Of a DNA stretch of 64,000 nucleotides, positions 1 through 8,632 are shown one piece after another. The notes below the pieces were generated by a model. It was not told the DNA's origin. It worked only from the letters and a program-made list of their open reading frames with translations, and searched no databases. The number at the start of each line of letters is the position of its first letter. Position 1 is the first letter of the stretch. Location of the stretch: the NCBI GenBank assembly GCA_016786595.1, contig JAEUWB010000018.1, positions 19,239 through 83,238 of the forward strand, read 5' to 3'. The position numbers and the translations under genes were made by a program. Source of the stretch: a bacterium. GTDB taxonomy: Bacteria > Bdellovibrionota_C > UBA2361 > SZUA-149 > JAEUWB01.

Positions 1-320
1 GTATATGTGCCATGCCTTGATTCGAGATAATTAGGCAATTCAGATTCAGTCAGCACGCCAGGTAATAGATTGATCCGAAACCCTGTTGAGAGTGTTTGGT
101 TGATCGGGATCAGATTCCAAGCCCGCGTCAAAGTTTTAAATGCTTGATTTTGGTTTGTCCCGGCATTGCCATCATTGCCGGCAAGCGGATCTACAAAGTA
201 GTCAACTACTGTCGGAGAACCGATTGCATAATTTATCGTCTCTAAGCTTTGCGCTAAGCAGTCGTGATGTATTGATAGGCACAGATAGCTTAGCAATAAG
301 ACGTAGTTTGTATACTTCAC
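1..320 (-). CDS. Secreted parallel beta-helix-like protein, N-terminal part (cut by window edge)
   Basis: An open minus-strand frame runs without a stop from about 320 to the left edge. It begins with a plausible signal peptide: a short basic start, a Leu-rich core and an A-Q-S cleavage region. This is followed by a segment containing YFVDPLAGNDGNAGT and QAFKTLTRAW. That pattern (Y-V-D-x-x-x-G-N-D-x-x-x-G-T then A-F-K-T-L-x-x-A) is typical of the first coils of right-handed parallel beta-helix or pectate-lyase-like secreted proteins. The likely start is GTG at 318-320; an AAAGGAG sequence touches it, so a slightly different start is possible. The rest of the gene lies outside the window, so no enzymatic activity can be assigned. 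Confidence 0.6.
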   Translation of the reverse strand, partial: MKYTNYVLLLSYLCLSIHHDCLAQSLETINYAIGSPTVVDYFVDPLAGNDGNAGTNQNQAFKTLTRAWNLIPINQTLSTGFRINLLPGVLTESELPNYLESRHGTY

Positions 321-391
321 TCCTTTAGTATCGACAGAATTATTGATAGAGATGAGGACTCGCAAATAAGTGTCCGATTGCTTTATCTTTT

Positions 392-2104
392 TTACATACG
401 CTGAAGGGGCACCATGCCCATTAGTTCAAGACCTTGGGTTAGGACTTTTGCTGTGGCTTCGAATAGCTGCAAGCGGGCTTTCGCAGTCTCAGCGTCTACC
501 CCTAAGACTTTAAGCTCCAAGTAGGCCTTAGAAAAAGCATGTGCCACGTCAAGCAAGTAATTTGCAAGAATCGCCGGCTCGTGTTCTATCGTGACTAGTC
601 TTAATGTTGGAATAAAATCAGCCAAAAGCTTAGCTAGGCTATAAGCGGTATCATCGACTAAGAACTGAGCTTTTACTGCTCCAGCAATATCAATTGTCAC
701 TTTTTCTTTAATGCCAGTCACGCGAGCGCAAGCGTAAAGCACATATGGTCCAGTATCGCCCTGGAACTGTAAGGCTTGATCCCAATTAAATTGCACATCT
801 TTGATTCTGCTTTTTGAAAGCATGCCAAAAATAAGTGCACTCACGCCAACGCCCCAGGCTACGACATGCTCGTCTAGACCATCTGGGCGCTTGCTGACTT
901 GATCATGGTAGGCCTTAAGTGCGCGACTTTGGGCTTCGTCTAATAGTTCGTTGAGCTCAATCGTGTCACCAGCTCCGCGTGTTTTAACTCCAAGCACAAG
1001 ACCAAAAGGCACGTGCGTGATTTTCTCGGCGTATGATCTGCCAAGACGTTTGAGGATTTCAATAATCTGCTGGAAGTGTAAGGTCTGCGGTGCGCCGACT
1101 ACATAAATTGAGCGGTCAAACTTAAATTCCTTGGCGCGGTATTCAGCTGTGGCAAGATCGCGAGTCAAATATAAAGAGCGACCATCAGCGGTGTAGACTC
1201 TTGCAAATCCAAGTTTTTCACCCAAATCAACTCCAAAAGCGCCTTCTGACTCCTTAAGGATTTTGGCGGCATTTAGCGTTTCTTTTACTGAGTCTAGTTT
1301 GTCGGAGTAAAAAGACTCACCAGTGTAGTGATCGAAACTAATGCCAAGTCGAGCATAGGTTTGCTTAAAGTATTGGAGTGAAATCGCTAGGCACCATTGC
1401 CAAAATTCAACTGCATAAGCCTCACCCTGTTCGAGATCTACGAAATACTTTCGCGCCAGTGTGTTAATTTCCGGGAATTTTTGGTCTGATTCGGAAACGG
1501 TGTTGTTTTCCTGATTGTCTTTTAAGGTCGTGGCACGTTTGTAAAGCTCAACTAGCGCTTCTACGGTTGGATCTTGTGGCTTGCCCCAGAGTTCGCATCC
1601 GGCCCAAACAAAACCGAACTGCGTGCCCCAATCGCCGAGATGGTTAACGCTGACGACTTGATAGCCGAGGAAACGATAAACTTTATCAAGGACGTTGCCG
1701 ATTAAAGTGGCGCGCAAATGCCCAACATGAAATGGCTTGGCGATGTTTGGACTACTATATTCGAGGACAACTTTTTCGCTTTGAGCGTTTTTCGAGAATT
1801 TTTCACTGAGAATATTTTCTAATGTGTCTCGAATGAAAATCTCGCGAGTAAAATGAAAATTTACAAACGGACCAACTGCTTGAGCGTGATCAAATCCAGC
1901 AGGCAAAGTAAGATTACTTGCCAATTCAATAGCTAGATCCTTTGGATTTTTCTTCAAGCGTTTTGCAATTTCAAAGCAGGGGAAAGCAAGGTCGCCATGT
2001 GAATCTTGTTTTGGTTTCTCCAGTAATCGATAAGCTGTCGGCTGATCGATCTGTCCAGATGAGGCAAGCGATGAAGCAAGAAGCTGTTTTAAACGATCTT
2101 TCAT
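392..2104 (-). CDS. argS: Arginyl-tRNA synthetase
   Basis: Class I aminoacyl-tRNA synthetase that charges tRNA-Arg in the cytoplasm. At 570 residues it has the usual family length. The N-terminal Arg-tRNA-synthetase-specific domain spans about residues 1-90. The HIGH signature appears as HVGH at residues 126-129, within SPNIAKPFHVGHLRAT. The motif HLGDWGTQFG follows, and the C-terminal DALR anticodon-binding domain ends with a typical G-M-x-P-L-x-R-M tail. The segment MLSKSRIKD sits where the KMSKS-like loop is expected. It is a single gene, divergent from the act operon downstream of its 5' end, and nothing looks truncated. Confidence 0.97.
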   Translation of the reverse strand: MKDRLKQLLASSLASSGQIDQPTAYRLLEKPKQDSHGDLAFPCFEIAKRLKKNPKDLAIELASNLTLPAGFDHAQAVGPFVNFHFTREIFIRDTLENILSEKFSKNAQSEKVVLEYSSPNIAKPFHVGHLRATLIGNVLDKVYRFLGYQVVSVNHLGDWGTQFGFVWAGCELWGKPQDPTVEALVELYKRATTLKDNQENNTVSESDQKFPEINTLARKYFVDLEQGEAYAVEFWQWCLAISLQYFKQTYARLGISFDHYTGESFYSDKLDSVKETLNAAKILKESEGAFGVDLGEKLGFARVYTADGRSLYLTRDLATAEYRAKEFKFDRSIYVVGAPQTLHFQQIIEILKRLGRSYAEKITHVPFGLVLGVKTRGAGDTIELNELLDEAQSRALKAYHDQVSKRPDGLDEHVVAWGVGVSALIFGMLSKSRIKDVQFNWDQALQFQGDTGPYVLYACARVTGIKEKVTIDIAGAVKAQFLVDDTAYSLAKLLADFIPTLRLVTIEHEPAILANYLLDVAHAFSKAYLELKVLGVDAETAKARLQLFEATAKVLTQGLELMGMVPLQRM

Positions 2105-2402
2105 TCTTTACTATTTGTCAGTACCAGTCGTGAACAGCAAGCTCAGCCCGGATAAGAAATGCGAGCACTGGCTAAAGCCAGCAAAATCAAGCAAAAAGTA
2201 AAAACAAGTTTTCGTAGCTCGCTAGTAGGGAAATGTTTGTTTGAGTCAAAAAAAATTAATGATTGTTTGGTGACAATCTTTTTTACTTACGTTAATAGAT
2301 CCAACGAGTCTTGGCAGCTAATACTAGAAGCTTTTTAAGTAGTTAGCGCCATTTGCTTAAATTTATTGGCTGCTTACGTAGCCTGTTTTTTAGATTGGAT
2401 TC
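2105..2402. other. Intergenic region between divergent argS and actA
   Basis: About 300 bases without a supported gene. It must hold the promoters for argS (leftward) and the act operon (rightward). I see AT-rich stretches, but no strong palindrome or confident -35/-10 pair. Confidence 0.5.
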
Positions 2403-3020
2403 ATGCGCAAAAACTTTACTCGACTTTTCGGGCTTGTTGTTAGTGTAACTATAGTTGCAGCTTTCTTGATGTATGCATCAGGAGCTCGTGCTGGAAACGG
2501 ACAGAACAACTCGCCAAATATCAAAAGCGGACTTTGGAAAGATGGCAAAGCAATCGAATGGGATTTGCCTGAATTAGGTATCTTTGACTGGAATCCACGC
2601 GGCTATGCCCCAGAGCAGCCGGTAAAATTCAGCCATTGGATTCACGTCGGTAAGAATAAAATGGAGTGTCAGTACTGCCACTACGGAGTTACTAAATCTA
2701 GCGCTTCTACAATTCCGCCGAGCGAGCTGTGCATGGGATGTCATAAGCTCGTTAAAACCGAATCTCCCGAAATTAAAAAACTCACAGAATATCACAACAA
2801 AGGCTTACCAGTGCCATGGATCAAGGTGCATAAGCTACAGGACCACGCGCGTTTTAATCACGAACGACACATTAAAAGTGGCGTAGGTTGTCAAAATTGT
2901 CACGGGTTGGTTCAGGAAATGGATCAAGTTGAGAAAGTGTCCTCAATGAAAATGGGGTTTTGTGTAAGTTGTCATCGTGATCAAGGTGCAAGCATTGACT
3001 GTGCAACTTGTCACTATTAG
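2403..3020 (+). CDS. actA: Alternative complex III subunit ActA, pentaheme cytochrome c
   Basis: Exported multiheme cytochrome c, 205 residues. An N-terminal signal or anchor helix (about residues 7-30, ending A-R-A) is followed by five C-x-x-C-H heme sites: CQYCH, CMGCH, CQNCH, CVSCH and CATCH, the last almost at the C-terminus. Five hemes and this size match ActA of alternative complex III (ACIII), the periplasmic electron-transfer subunit of a quinol-oxidising complex unrelated to cytochrome bc1. The next genes encode ActB to ActF in the canonical order, which makes the assignment firm. Its start is ATG at 2403 with only a weak Shine-Dalgarno sequence. Confidence 0.93.
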   Translation: MRKNFTRLFGLVVSVTIVAAFLMYASGARAGNGQNNSPNIKSGLWKDGKAIEWDLPELGIFDWNPRGYAPEQPVKFSHWIHVGKNKMECQYCHYGVTKSSASTIPPSELCMGCHKLVKTESPEIKKLTEYHNKGLPVPWIKVHKLQDHARFNHERHIKSGVGCQNCHGLVQEMDQVEKVSSMKMGFCVSCHRDQGASIDCATCHY

Positions 3021-3184
3021 ACTGAGTGCTAAAAGAGCTGTCGTTTAAGCAGTATTCTAGGCACTCAGTCTAATCGTCCGGTAAATTAATTTTACTGGAC
3101 AAAATAAATGAATACCCGTTGACGAAAGTTTCGTTAACCGAAGAAACTATTGGCAACGGGTATAGACTGATTACCATAGGAATT

Positions 3185-6148
3185 ATGTCAAGCAAGCGCG
3201 GATTTAATCGAAGAGAATTTTTAAAAGTTATCGGGGCGACAACTGGAGCTGCTGCAGTCGGGTGTACGGACGATCCGGTCCAAAAAATTATTCCTTACGT
3301 CGTTGCTCCCGATGAGGTCATCCCTGGTAAAGCCACTTGGTATGCGGGAACATGTGAGGAATGCAGTTCCGGCTGCGGAATGCTTGTACGTGTCCGCGAG
3401 GGGCGTGTTGTTAAAGTGGAAGGAAACCCGGCGCATCCGGTGAATCAAGGTGGACTCTGCGCGCGAGGCCAATCTTCATTACAGACACTCTATGATCCAG
3501 ATCGTGTTCGTGAACCGCTGCGTCGAGAGTTGAATGGTGCGTTTAAGTCGGTCTCTTGGAAGGAAGCAATTGAAAACCTCAATTCACTTTCGGCAGATCT
3601 AAGTCCGACTAATCCTGGAGTGCTTTTAACCAAAGCCTTGAGTGGATCAGAACTTTCAATTGTTAATGAATTTATCCAACGCAATGCAAATTTCAAGCAC
3701 GTAGTTTTTGAGACTACTGCGCATAGTTACCTCGAGGAAGCTGCTGAAGCTGCATACGGAACCGGCTACCGCACGCACTTTGATTTCTCAAAGGCCGATT
3801 TGATTGTTAATTTCGGGGCAGATTTCCTGGAGACTTGGGTTTCTCCAGTCGAGTTCTCGCGCCAATGGGCTTCACGTCGTAATAATTCTGGTCACTCGCA
3901 TCCAAGTTTTTTCATTCATTTTGAGCCCCGTCTATCCTTGACTGCAAGTAACGCTGACTATTGGGTTACAAATAATCCAGGTTCAGAACTCTTAATTATT
4001 AAGGCCTTAATTGCAGCGCTGATCGCTCAAGGCAAAAGCGCTTCTGCGCAGATTAAGTCTTTTGCTGCTGGCGTAGAGATTGAGCATGTTGAGTTGCAAG
4101 CTGGAATTAAAGCCGGAACAATCAAGTCACTTGCTAAACGACTAAGCACAGCTAAGTCTTCATTGGTCGTGGCCGGGGGTGCAAGCGTTCAGAGCGGTTC
4201 TGAATCTCAAGCCGCGCTTGGGGCAATTTATTTAAATACAATGCTTGGTAACATTGGTCGTAGCGTGCTGATCGAGCAAGGCAAGTCCACTACTTCAGGG
4301 CAGGACTGGTTTAAATCAGAAATTTCTAAAGCAAAGCCGGCAATTGGTTTGGTAGTTACTTACGGAATCAACCCGCACTACACATTACCCAACGCTCACC
4401 CGGTTCGCGTCGCGCTGAATAAAGTCAAGTCAATTGTTGCTTTTGCAAAAAACATTGATGAAACTGCAGCACTGGCAAATTTAATTTTACCGCTCAGTAC
4501 AAATTTTGAGTCTTGGCAAGACAGCGAGATTTCAAATGGCGGGTGGAATCTGAATCAGCCAGCAATGCAGCCGCTCTATCAGACGCAATCATTCGGCGAT
4601 ACAATGCTAGCTTGGGGTAGTCAGACTAAGGCACCAGCAGGCGCAAGTGCGACAGAGTTTTTTGCCGGCGGTGCTACGAGTTTTTATGAGTACATTAAGG
4701 CACAGTGGAAACAGCGTGCTGGCCTCGAAGGTGCGACTTTTAATCGGGCAATTGAGCAAGGTGGAGATTTTTCTAAGATCAATCACTCTGGCTTAACACC
4801 TGAGTTGAAGCAAATCAGCTTCGAAAAAGTAGAGAGTGAGCTAGGCGGCCTAAGGTTTCTTGCCTTCCCGACACTTTTATCTACTGACGGAGCTACGGCA
4901 AACCGAGCCTGGTTGCAAGAATTGCCCTATCCAACAACAACTGCAGTCTGGGGAAGTTGGATTGAAATGCATCCGCAACTTGCAGAGCGTCACGGCCTCG
5001 CTAAAGGGGATGTCGCTCAGGTTAAGCTTGGCAACGAATCTGTTGAAGCCCCAGTTTATTTAACGCAGCACATTCATCCAAATCTTGTGGCAATGCCGAT
5101 TGGTCAAGGTCATGAGGCCTTCGGCCGCTTTGCTGCGGGAATTGGTGCAAATGCATTTAAACTCAGTAAGGCTTCAAGCACATCACTTGGCGTCGAATTA
5201 CTAGTCAGTGGTTTAGAAATTTCAAAAGTCAAATGGAAGGATGAACTTGTCACGATGAGTGGCAGTGATTCTCAGCACGGCCGCGAGTTAATTCGTCAAG
5301 ACGTCACAACTGTTGATCTTGGCAAGGATGAACATGGCGCGGGAGCGCATGGTCATGACAGTCATGGTGCGGCGCATAGTGGCGGGCATCATGGTTTTGA
5401 AGACATGGAAACTCGGCCGCAGATGTATACGCAAATGGAACATCCGCTCTACCGCTGGGCGATGAGTATCGACCTATCTAAGTGTACTGGTTGTTCGGCC
5501 TGCGTTGTAGCCTGCTACTCTGAAAATAATATTCCAGTTGTTGGCCGTGAACTATGTCGCTCCGGCCGTGAAATGTCATGGATTCGTATCGAACGCTATT
5601 TAGATGGCCCAGAACATCGACCTGTTACGGGTTTTATGCCGATGATGTGTCAACATTGCGGTAACGCCCCTTGTGAACCAGTTTGTCCTGTCTACGCTAC
5701 GTATCACAATGAAGAAGGCCTGAACACGATGGTTTATAACCGCTGCGTGGGAACTCGTTATTGTTCTAATAACTGCAGCTACAAGGTGCGTCGTTTTAAC
5801 TTCTTTAAGTATAGCTGGCCTGAACCACTGACTTGGCAGTTAAATCCTGATGTTACAATCCGCGAAGTCGGAATCATGGAAAAGTGCTCTTTCTGCGTGC
5901 AGCGTATTAAAGAAGCAGAAAACAATGCCAAGGATTTAGGGCGACACGTTCAAGATGGTGAAATTCAGCCGGCTTGTGCTTCGAGTTGTCCGACACAAGC
6001 GATAACTTTTGGCAATCTCCTTGATCGGAAAAGTAGGGTTGCAGAGCTCTCTGCTTCGTCTTCGGGATATAGAGTTTTAGATGCGCAGATTAACACTCAA
6101 CCTGCTGTCACATACTTGAAGCGCGTTGTTGTCGAGCAAGAAATTTAA
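3185..6148 (+). CDS. actB: Alternative complex III subunit ActB, molybdopterin-like plus Fe-S fusion
   Basis: 987 residues from the ATG at 3185, which has AGGA just upstream; an upstream TTG at 3119 is less likely. A twin-arginine signal (NRREFLK) is followed by an A-V-G-C lipobox-like site. The first part is a molybdopterin-oxidoreductase-like domain with Cys57, Cys60, Cys64 and Cys92 placed for one Fe-S cluster. A His/Gly-rich linker (about residues 717-739) leads to a ferredoxin-like domain (about 759-942) with four Cys clusters, among them CTGCSACVVAC, CQHCGNAPCEPVC and CSFCVQR. This fused layout is characteristic of ActB. In studied complexes the molybdopterin-like domain carries no Mo cofactor; whether that holds here cannot be read from sequence. 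Confidence 0.94.
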   Translation: MSSKRGFNRREFLKVIGATTGAAAVGCTDDPVQKIIPYVVAPDEVIPGKATWYAGTCEECSSGCGMLVRVREGRVVKVEGNPAHPVNQGGLCARGQSSLQTLYDPDRVREPLRRELNGAFKSVSWKEAIENLNSLSADLSPTNPGVLLTKALSGSELSIVNEFIQRNANFKHVVFETTAHSYLEEAAEAAYGTGYRTHFDFSKADLIVNFGADFLETWVSPVEFSRQWASRRNNSGHSHPSFFIHFEPRLSLTASNADYWVTNNPGSELLIIKALIAALIAQGKSASAQIKSFAAGVEIEHVELQAGIKAGTIKSLAKRLSTAKSSLVVAGGASVQSGSESQAALGAIYLNTMLGNIGRSVLIEQGKSTTSGQDWFKSEISKAKPAIGLVVTYGINPHYTLPNAHPVRVALNKVKSIVAFAKNIDETAALANLILPLSTNFESWQDSEISNGGWNLNQPAMQPLYQTQSFGDTMLAWGSQTKAPAGASATEFFAGGATSFYEYIKAQWKQRAGLEGATFNRAIEQGGDFSKINHSGLTPELKQISFEKVESELGGLRFLAFPTLLSTDGATANRAWLQELPYPTTTAVWGSWIEMHPQLAERHGLAKGDVAQVKLGNESVEAPVYLTQHIHPNLVAMPIGQGHEAFGRFAAGIGANAFKLSKASSTSLGVELLVSGLEISKVKWKDELVTMSGSDSQHGRELIRQDVTTVDLGKDEHGAGAHGHDSHGAAHSGGHHGFEDMETRPQMYTQMEHPLYRWAMSIDLSKCTGCSACVVACYSENNIPVVGRELCRSGREMSWIRIERYLDGPEHRPVTGFMPMMCQHCGNAPCEPVCPVYATYHNEEGLNTMVYNRCVGTRYCSNNCSYKVRRFNFFKYSWPEPLTWQLNPDVTIREVGIMEKCSFCVQRIKEAENNAKDLGRHVQDGEIQPACASSCPTQAITFGNLLDRKSRVAELSASSSGYRVLDAQINTQPAVTYLKRVVVEQEI

Positions 6149-6166
6149 TTCAGGAAGTATTTTATC

Positions 6167-7498
6167 ATGTCTAAGCACGATGGCGAGAAACTGACATACT
6201 CTAGAATCGATGAGGATATTCTTAAAACTCTTCAACCTCCAACTGTGGGTTGGTACTTATTGGTGTTTTTAACTGTTTCGGTTCTTTCAGTTGGTGCGTA
6301 CTCTTGGATTAGACAGATTCTTGAAGGTATTGGTAATTCCGGAAAAATGCACCCGATCATGTGGGGTGCATACATCACTAACTTCGTTTTTTGGGTTGGT
6401 ATTGCGCACTCGGGAACGCTGATTTCTGCGGTGTTGTTCCTGTTTCGCGCCAAGTGGCGTATGCCGATTTATCGTATTGCTGAAGCAATGACTGTTTTTG
6501 CGGTTGCGACTGCTGGGCTTTTCCCAATTATTCACATGGGACGTCCTTGGAATTTCTACTGGCTATTGCCAGTGCCAAACCAACGCTACCTGTGGGTTAA
6601 CTTCAAGTCGCCACTGCTTTGGGACGTATTTGCGGTCAGTACATATCTAACAGTCAGCGTGTTATTTTTTATCATTGGACTAATCCCAGATATCGCCGCT
6701 GCGCGAGATCGCTCTACTGGGGTGAGAAAAATGCTCTACACTGTCTGCGCACTTGGTTGGAATGGTTCGAACAATCAATGGCGTCATTATACTGCTGCCT
6801 ATGGATTCTTTGCGGCGCTTGCAACCCCACTCGTACTCTCAGTGCATTCTGTCGTATCTTGGGATTTCGCGATGTCAAACGTGCCGGGCTGGCATACCAC
6901 GATTTTCCCTCCGTATTTCGTAGCTGGAGCGATTTTCTCGGGGTTGGCGATGGTAATTACCATTACAATTCCAATGCGTAAGATTTTCAACCTCGAAGCC
7001 TATTTGACGATGTGGCACTACGAGAAAATGGCACAGCTGATCATGTTTACTTCGGGGATTGTTACATATGCATACGGCATTGAGTTTTTCATCGCCTGGT
7101 ATAGCAATAATCCTTATGAACGCTACCAATTTTGGTTTAGACCGTTTGGCTATTATGCCTTTGCCTTTTGGATGATGGTAACGTGTAACTGTATCATTCC
7201 GCTAAGTCTATGGGTCAAGAAGTGGCGCACAAATTTAACTTGGCTATTTATCTGTTCGATTTTTATCAACATCGGCATGTGGTTTGAGCGATTTAATATT
7301 ATCTTGCAGTCACTTGCACGAGAATACATCCCTTACGCTTGGGGTGAATATCATCTGTCATGGACAGATATTGGTATTACAATTGGTGCGTTTGGTTGGT
7401 TCTTCACCTTTATTGTTATCTTCGTGAAGTTTTTTCCTTCAATGGCTTTGACTGAAATTAAAGAAATTAGTGAAGTGCCTATGCGCAAGGCGCACTAG
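6167..7498 (+). CDS. actC: Alternative complex III subunit ActC, NrfD-type membrane protein
   Basis: 443-residue polytopic membrane protein of the NrfD/PsrC family, with roughly ten hydrophobic helices. ActC is the main quinol-binding membrane subunit of ACIII and passes electrons to the Fe-S clusters of ActB. Visible landmarks are the charged N-terminus, HPIMWGAYITNFVFWVGIAH and FPIIHMGRPWNFYW, conserved in ACIII NrfD-like subunits. It starts at an ATG with AGGAAG upstream, 18 bases after the actB stop, so it is clearly co-transcribed. Confidence 0.93.
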   Translation: MSKHDGEKLTYSRIDEDILKTLQPPTVGWYLLVFLTVSVLSVGAYSWIRQILEGIGNSGKMHPIMWGAYITNFVFWVGIAHSGTLISAVLFLFRAKWRMPIYRIAEAMTVFAVATAGLFPIIHMGRPWNFYWLLPVPNQRYLWVNFKSPLLWDVFAVSTYLTVSVLFFIIGLIPDIAAARDRSTGVRKMLYTVCALGWNGSNNQWRHYTAAYGFFAALATPLVLSVHSVVSWDFAMSNVPGWHTTIFPPYFVAGAIFSGLAMVITITIPMRKIFNLEAYLTMWHYEKMAQLIMFTSGIVTYAYGIEFFIAWYSNNPYERYQFWFRPFGYYAFAFWMMVTCNCIIPLSLWVKKWRTNLTWLFICSIFINIGMWFERFNIILQSLAREYIPYAWGEYHLSWTDIGITIGAFGWFFTFIVIFVKFFPSMALTEIKEISEVPMRKAH

Positions 7499-7519
7499 GT
7501 TGCAGGTATAGAGGATCTT

Positions 7520-8044
7520 ATGTCTACAGATTACGTAGTAGTTGGCCATTTTAAGTTTGTTGATGATGCTCGCAAGGCAATCATTTCTCTCCGTAATCAC
7601 GGATTAGTGCCTAAGACGGTGCTTTATTCACCTGTCCCTAATCATGATTTAGAAGAAGAACTGTATTATGGAAAAAAGCGCAGCCCCGTCAGGCGCTTTA
7701 CTCTCTTGGGCGCACTTACTGGACTTTCCGGAGCTTTTTTAATGACCTGCTGGATGTCTTTAGATTATCCGCTGCGTGTAAGTGCTAAGCCATTAGTCTC
7801 AATCCCATCGTTTGTTGTGATTGGGTTTGAGTGTACGATTTTACTTGGGGCAATTTTTACATTAATTGGCATGCTACATAATTCTAGAATTCCGCACATT
7901 TTTAGTAGTCCCGGATACCGCCCAAATTTTAGCAAGGACATTTTTGGCTTAGTTGTTCGCGTTGCTAAAGACCAAGCTCCTGGAATTGAATCTGAGTTTC
8001 GCAGTTTTGGAGCAGAGAAGGTGGAGAGTGAATATGTCCGATAG
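7520..8044 (+). CDS. actD: Alternative complex III subunit ActD (DUF3341 family)
   Basis: 174 residues. A soluble alpha/beta N-terminal part (about 1-60), which resembles DUF3341 proteins, is followed by two transmembrane helices (about 64-85 and 97-118) and a short C-terminal part. In ACIII, ActD packs against the membrane core; its catalytic contribution is not established. GAGG precedes the ATG. Its 3' end overlaps actE by 11 bases, consistent with translational coupling. Confidence 0.9.
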   Translation: MSTDYVVVGHFKFVDDARKAIISLRNHGLVPKTVLYSPVPNHDLEEELYYGKKRSPVRRFTLLGALTGLSGAFLMTCWMSLDYPLRVSAKPLVSIPSFVVIGFECTILLGAIFTLIGMLHNSRIPHIFSSPGYRPNFSKDIFGLVVRVAKDQAPGIESEFRSFGAEKVESEYVR

Positions 8045-8621
8045 TATAAATCTAAAAGATGGTTTGGCACTGTCAATCTATGTCATCCTGAGCGGAGCGC
8101 GGCGAAGTCCAAGGATCTCCAAAATATATATGATCACTGTATTATATATTGCGCTTGCCCAATCTGCCTACGCCTTGCCTTGGGATACAGATTTAAATCA
8201 TCAGCAGTCTTATAAAACTTCAGAAATGGCTCGCTCTCCTGTTAAGGGAACAATTCCTTTAGGCGCAAAGCCGTTTACGCTGTCACATGAAGATGCTGGA
8301 AAGAATTTAAAAAACCCCAGCACTCCGACGCGTGCATCGCTGTGGCGTGCCCGCCGTTTATGGAATTCAAACTGTGCCACCTGTCATGGTCTTCAGGGTG
8401 ATGGCAATAGTGTAGTTGGCCCACAAGTTAAAGCACCCTCACTTAAGTTAGATCTTTATAAGAGCCGCACGGATGGATGGATATATTCTGTAATCCATGC
8501 TGGTCTAAATAATATGCCGCGTTACGGTTATAAACTTACCGAACAAGACCATTGGGATCTTGTAAATTATGTTCGTTATATCCAAGGACAGCATCAAGAT
8601 TTAATCGCAGCGCAAAATTAG
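8034..8621 (+). CDS. actE: Alternative complex III subunit ActE, monoheme cytochrome c
   Basis: 195 residues from the ATG at 8034 (GGAG upstream, overlapping actD). The mature part has one heme site, CATCH, within LWNSNCATCHGLQGDG, and a probable Met ligand in NNMPRYG: a class I cytochrome c fold like ActE. The N-terminus is odd. A dispersed repeat at 8081-8120 is read in frame as VILSGARRSPR inside what should be the leader. A second in-frame ATG at 8130 would give a compact signal peptide (hydrophobic core ending A-Q-S-A-Y-A). Either the long leader still works or translation now starts at 8130. No lipobox is seen, although ActE is often lipidated. Confidence 0.9.
   Translation: MSDSINLKDGLALSIYVILSGARRSPRISKIYMITVLYIALAQSAYALPWDTDLNHQQSYKTSEMARSPVKGTIPLGAKPFTLSHEDAGKNLKNPSTPTRASLWRARRLWNSNCATCHGLQGDGNSVVGPQVKAPSLKLDLYKSRTDGWIYSVIHAGLNNMPRYGYKLTEQDHWDLVNYVRYIQGQHQDLIAAQN
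8081..8120 (+). repeat. Dispersed repeat inserted in frame in actE
   Basis: The stretch begins TGTCATCCTGAGCGGAGCG and ends AAGTCCAAGGATCTCC. This is the well-known intergenic family, found in many unrelated bacterial genomes, that reads GTCATCCTGAGC ... GAAGGATCT. Here it lies inside a coding region without breaking the frame. Confidence 0.75.
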
Positions 8622-8632
8622 AAGATAACCTT

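Noticed and set aside
140..328. 62-residue plus-strand ORF at the left edge
   Set aside because: It lies on the opposite strand to a convincing signal-peptide and beta-helix frame; composition is not protein-like.
3119..3184. Upstream TTG start for actB
   Set aside because: The twin-arginine leader begins at ATG 3185, which has AGGA in the right place; the upstream part is not leader-like.
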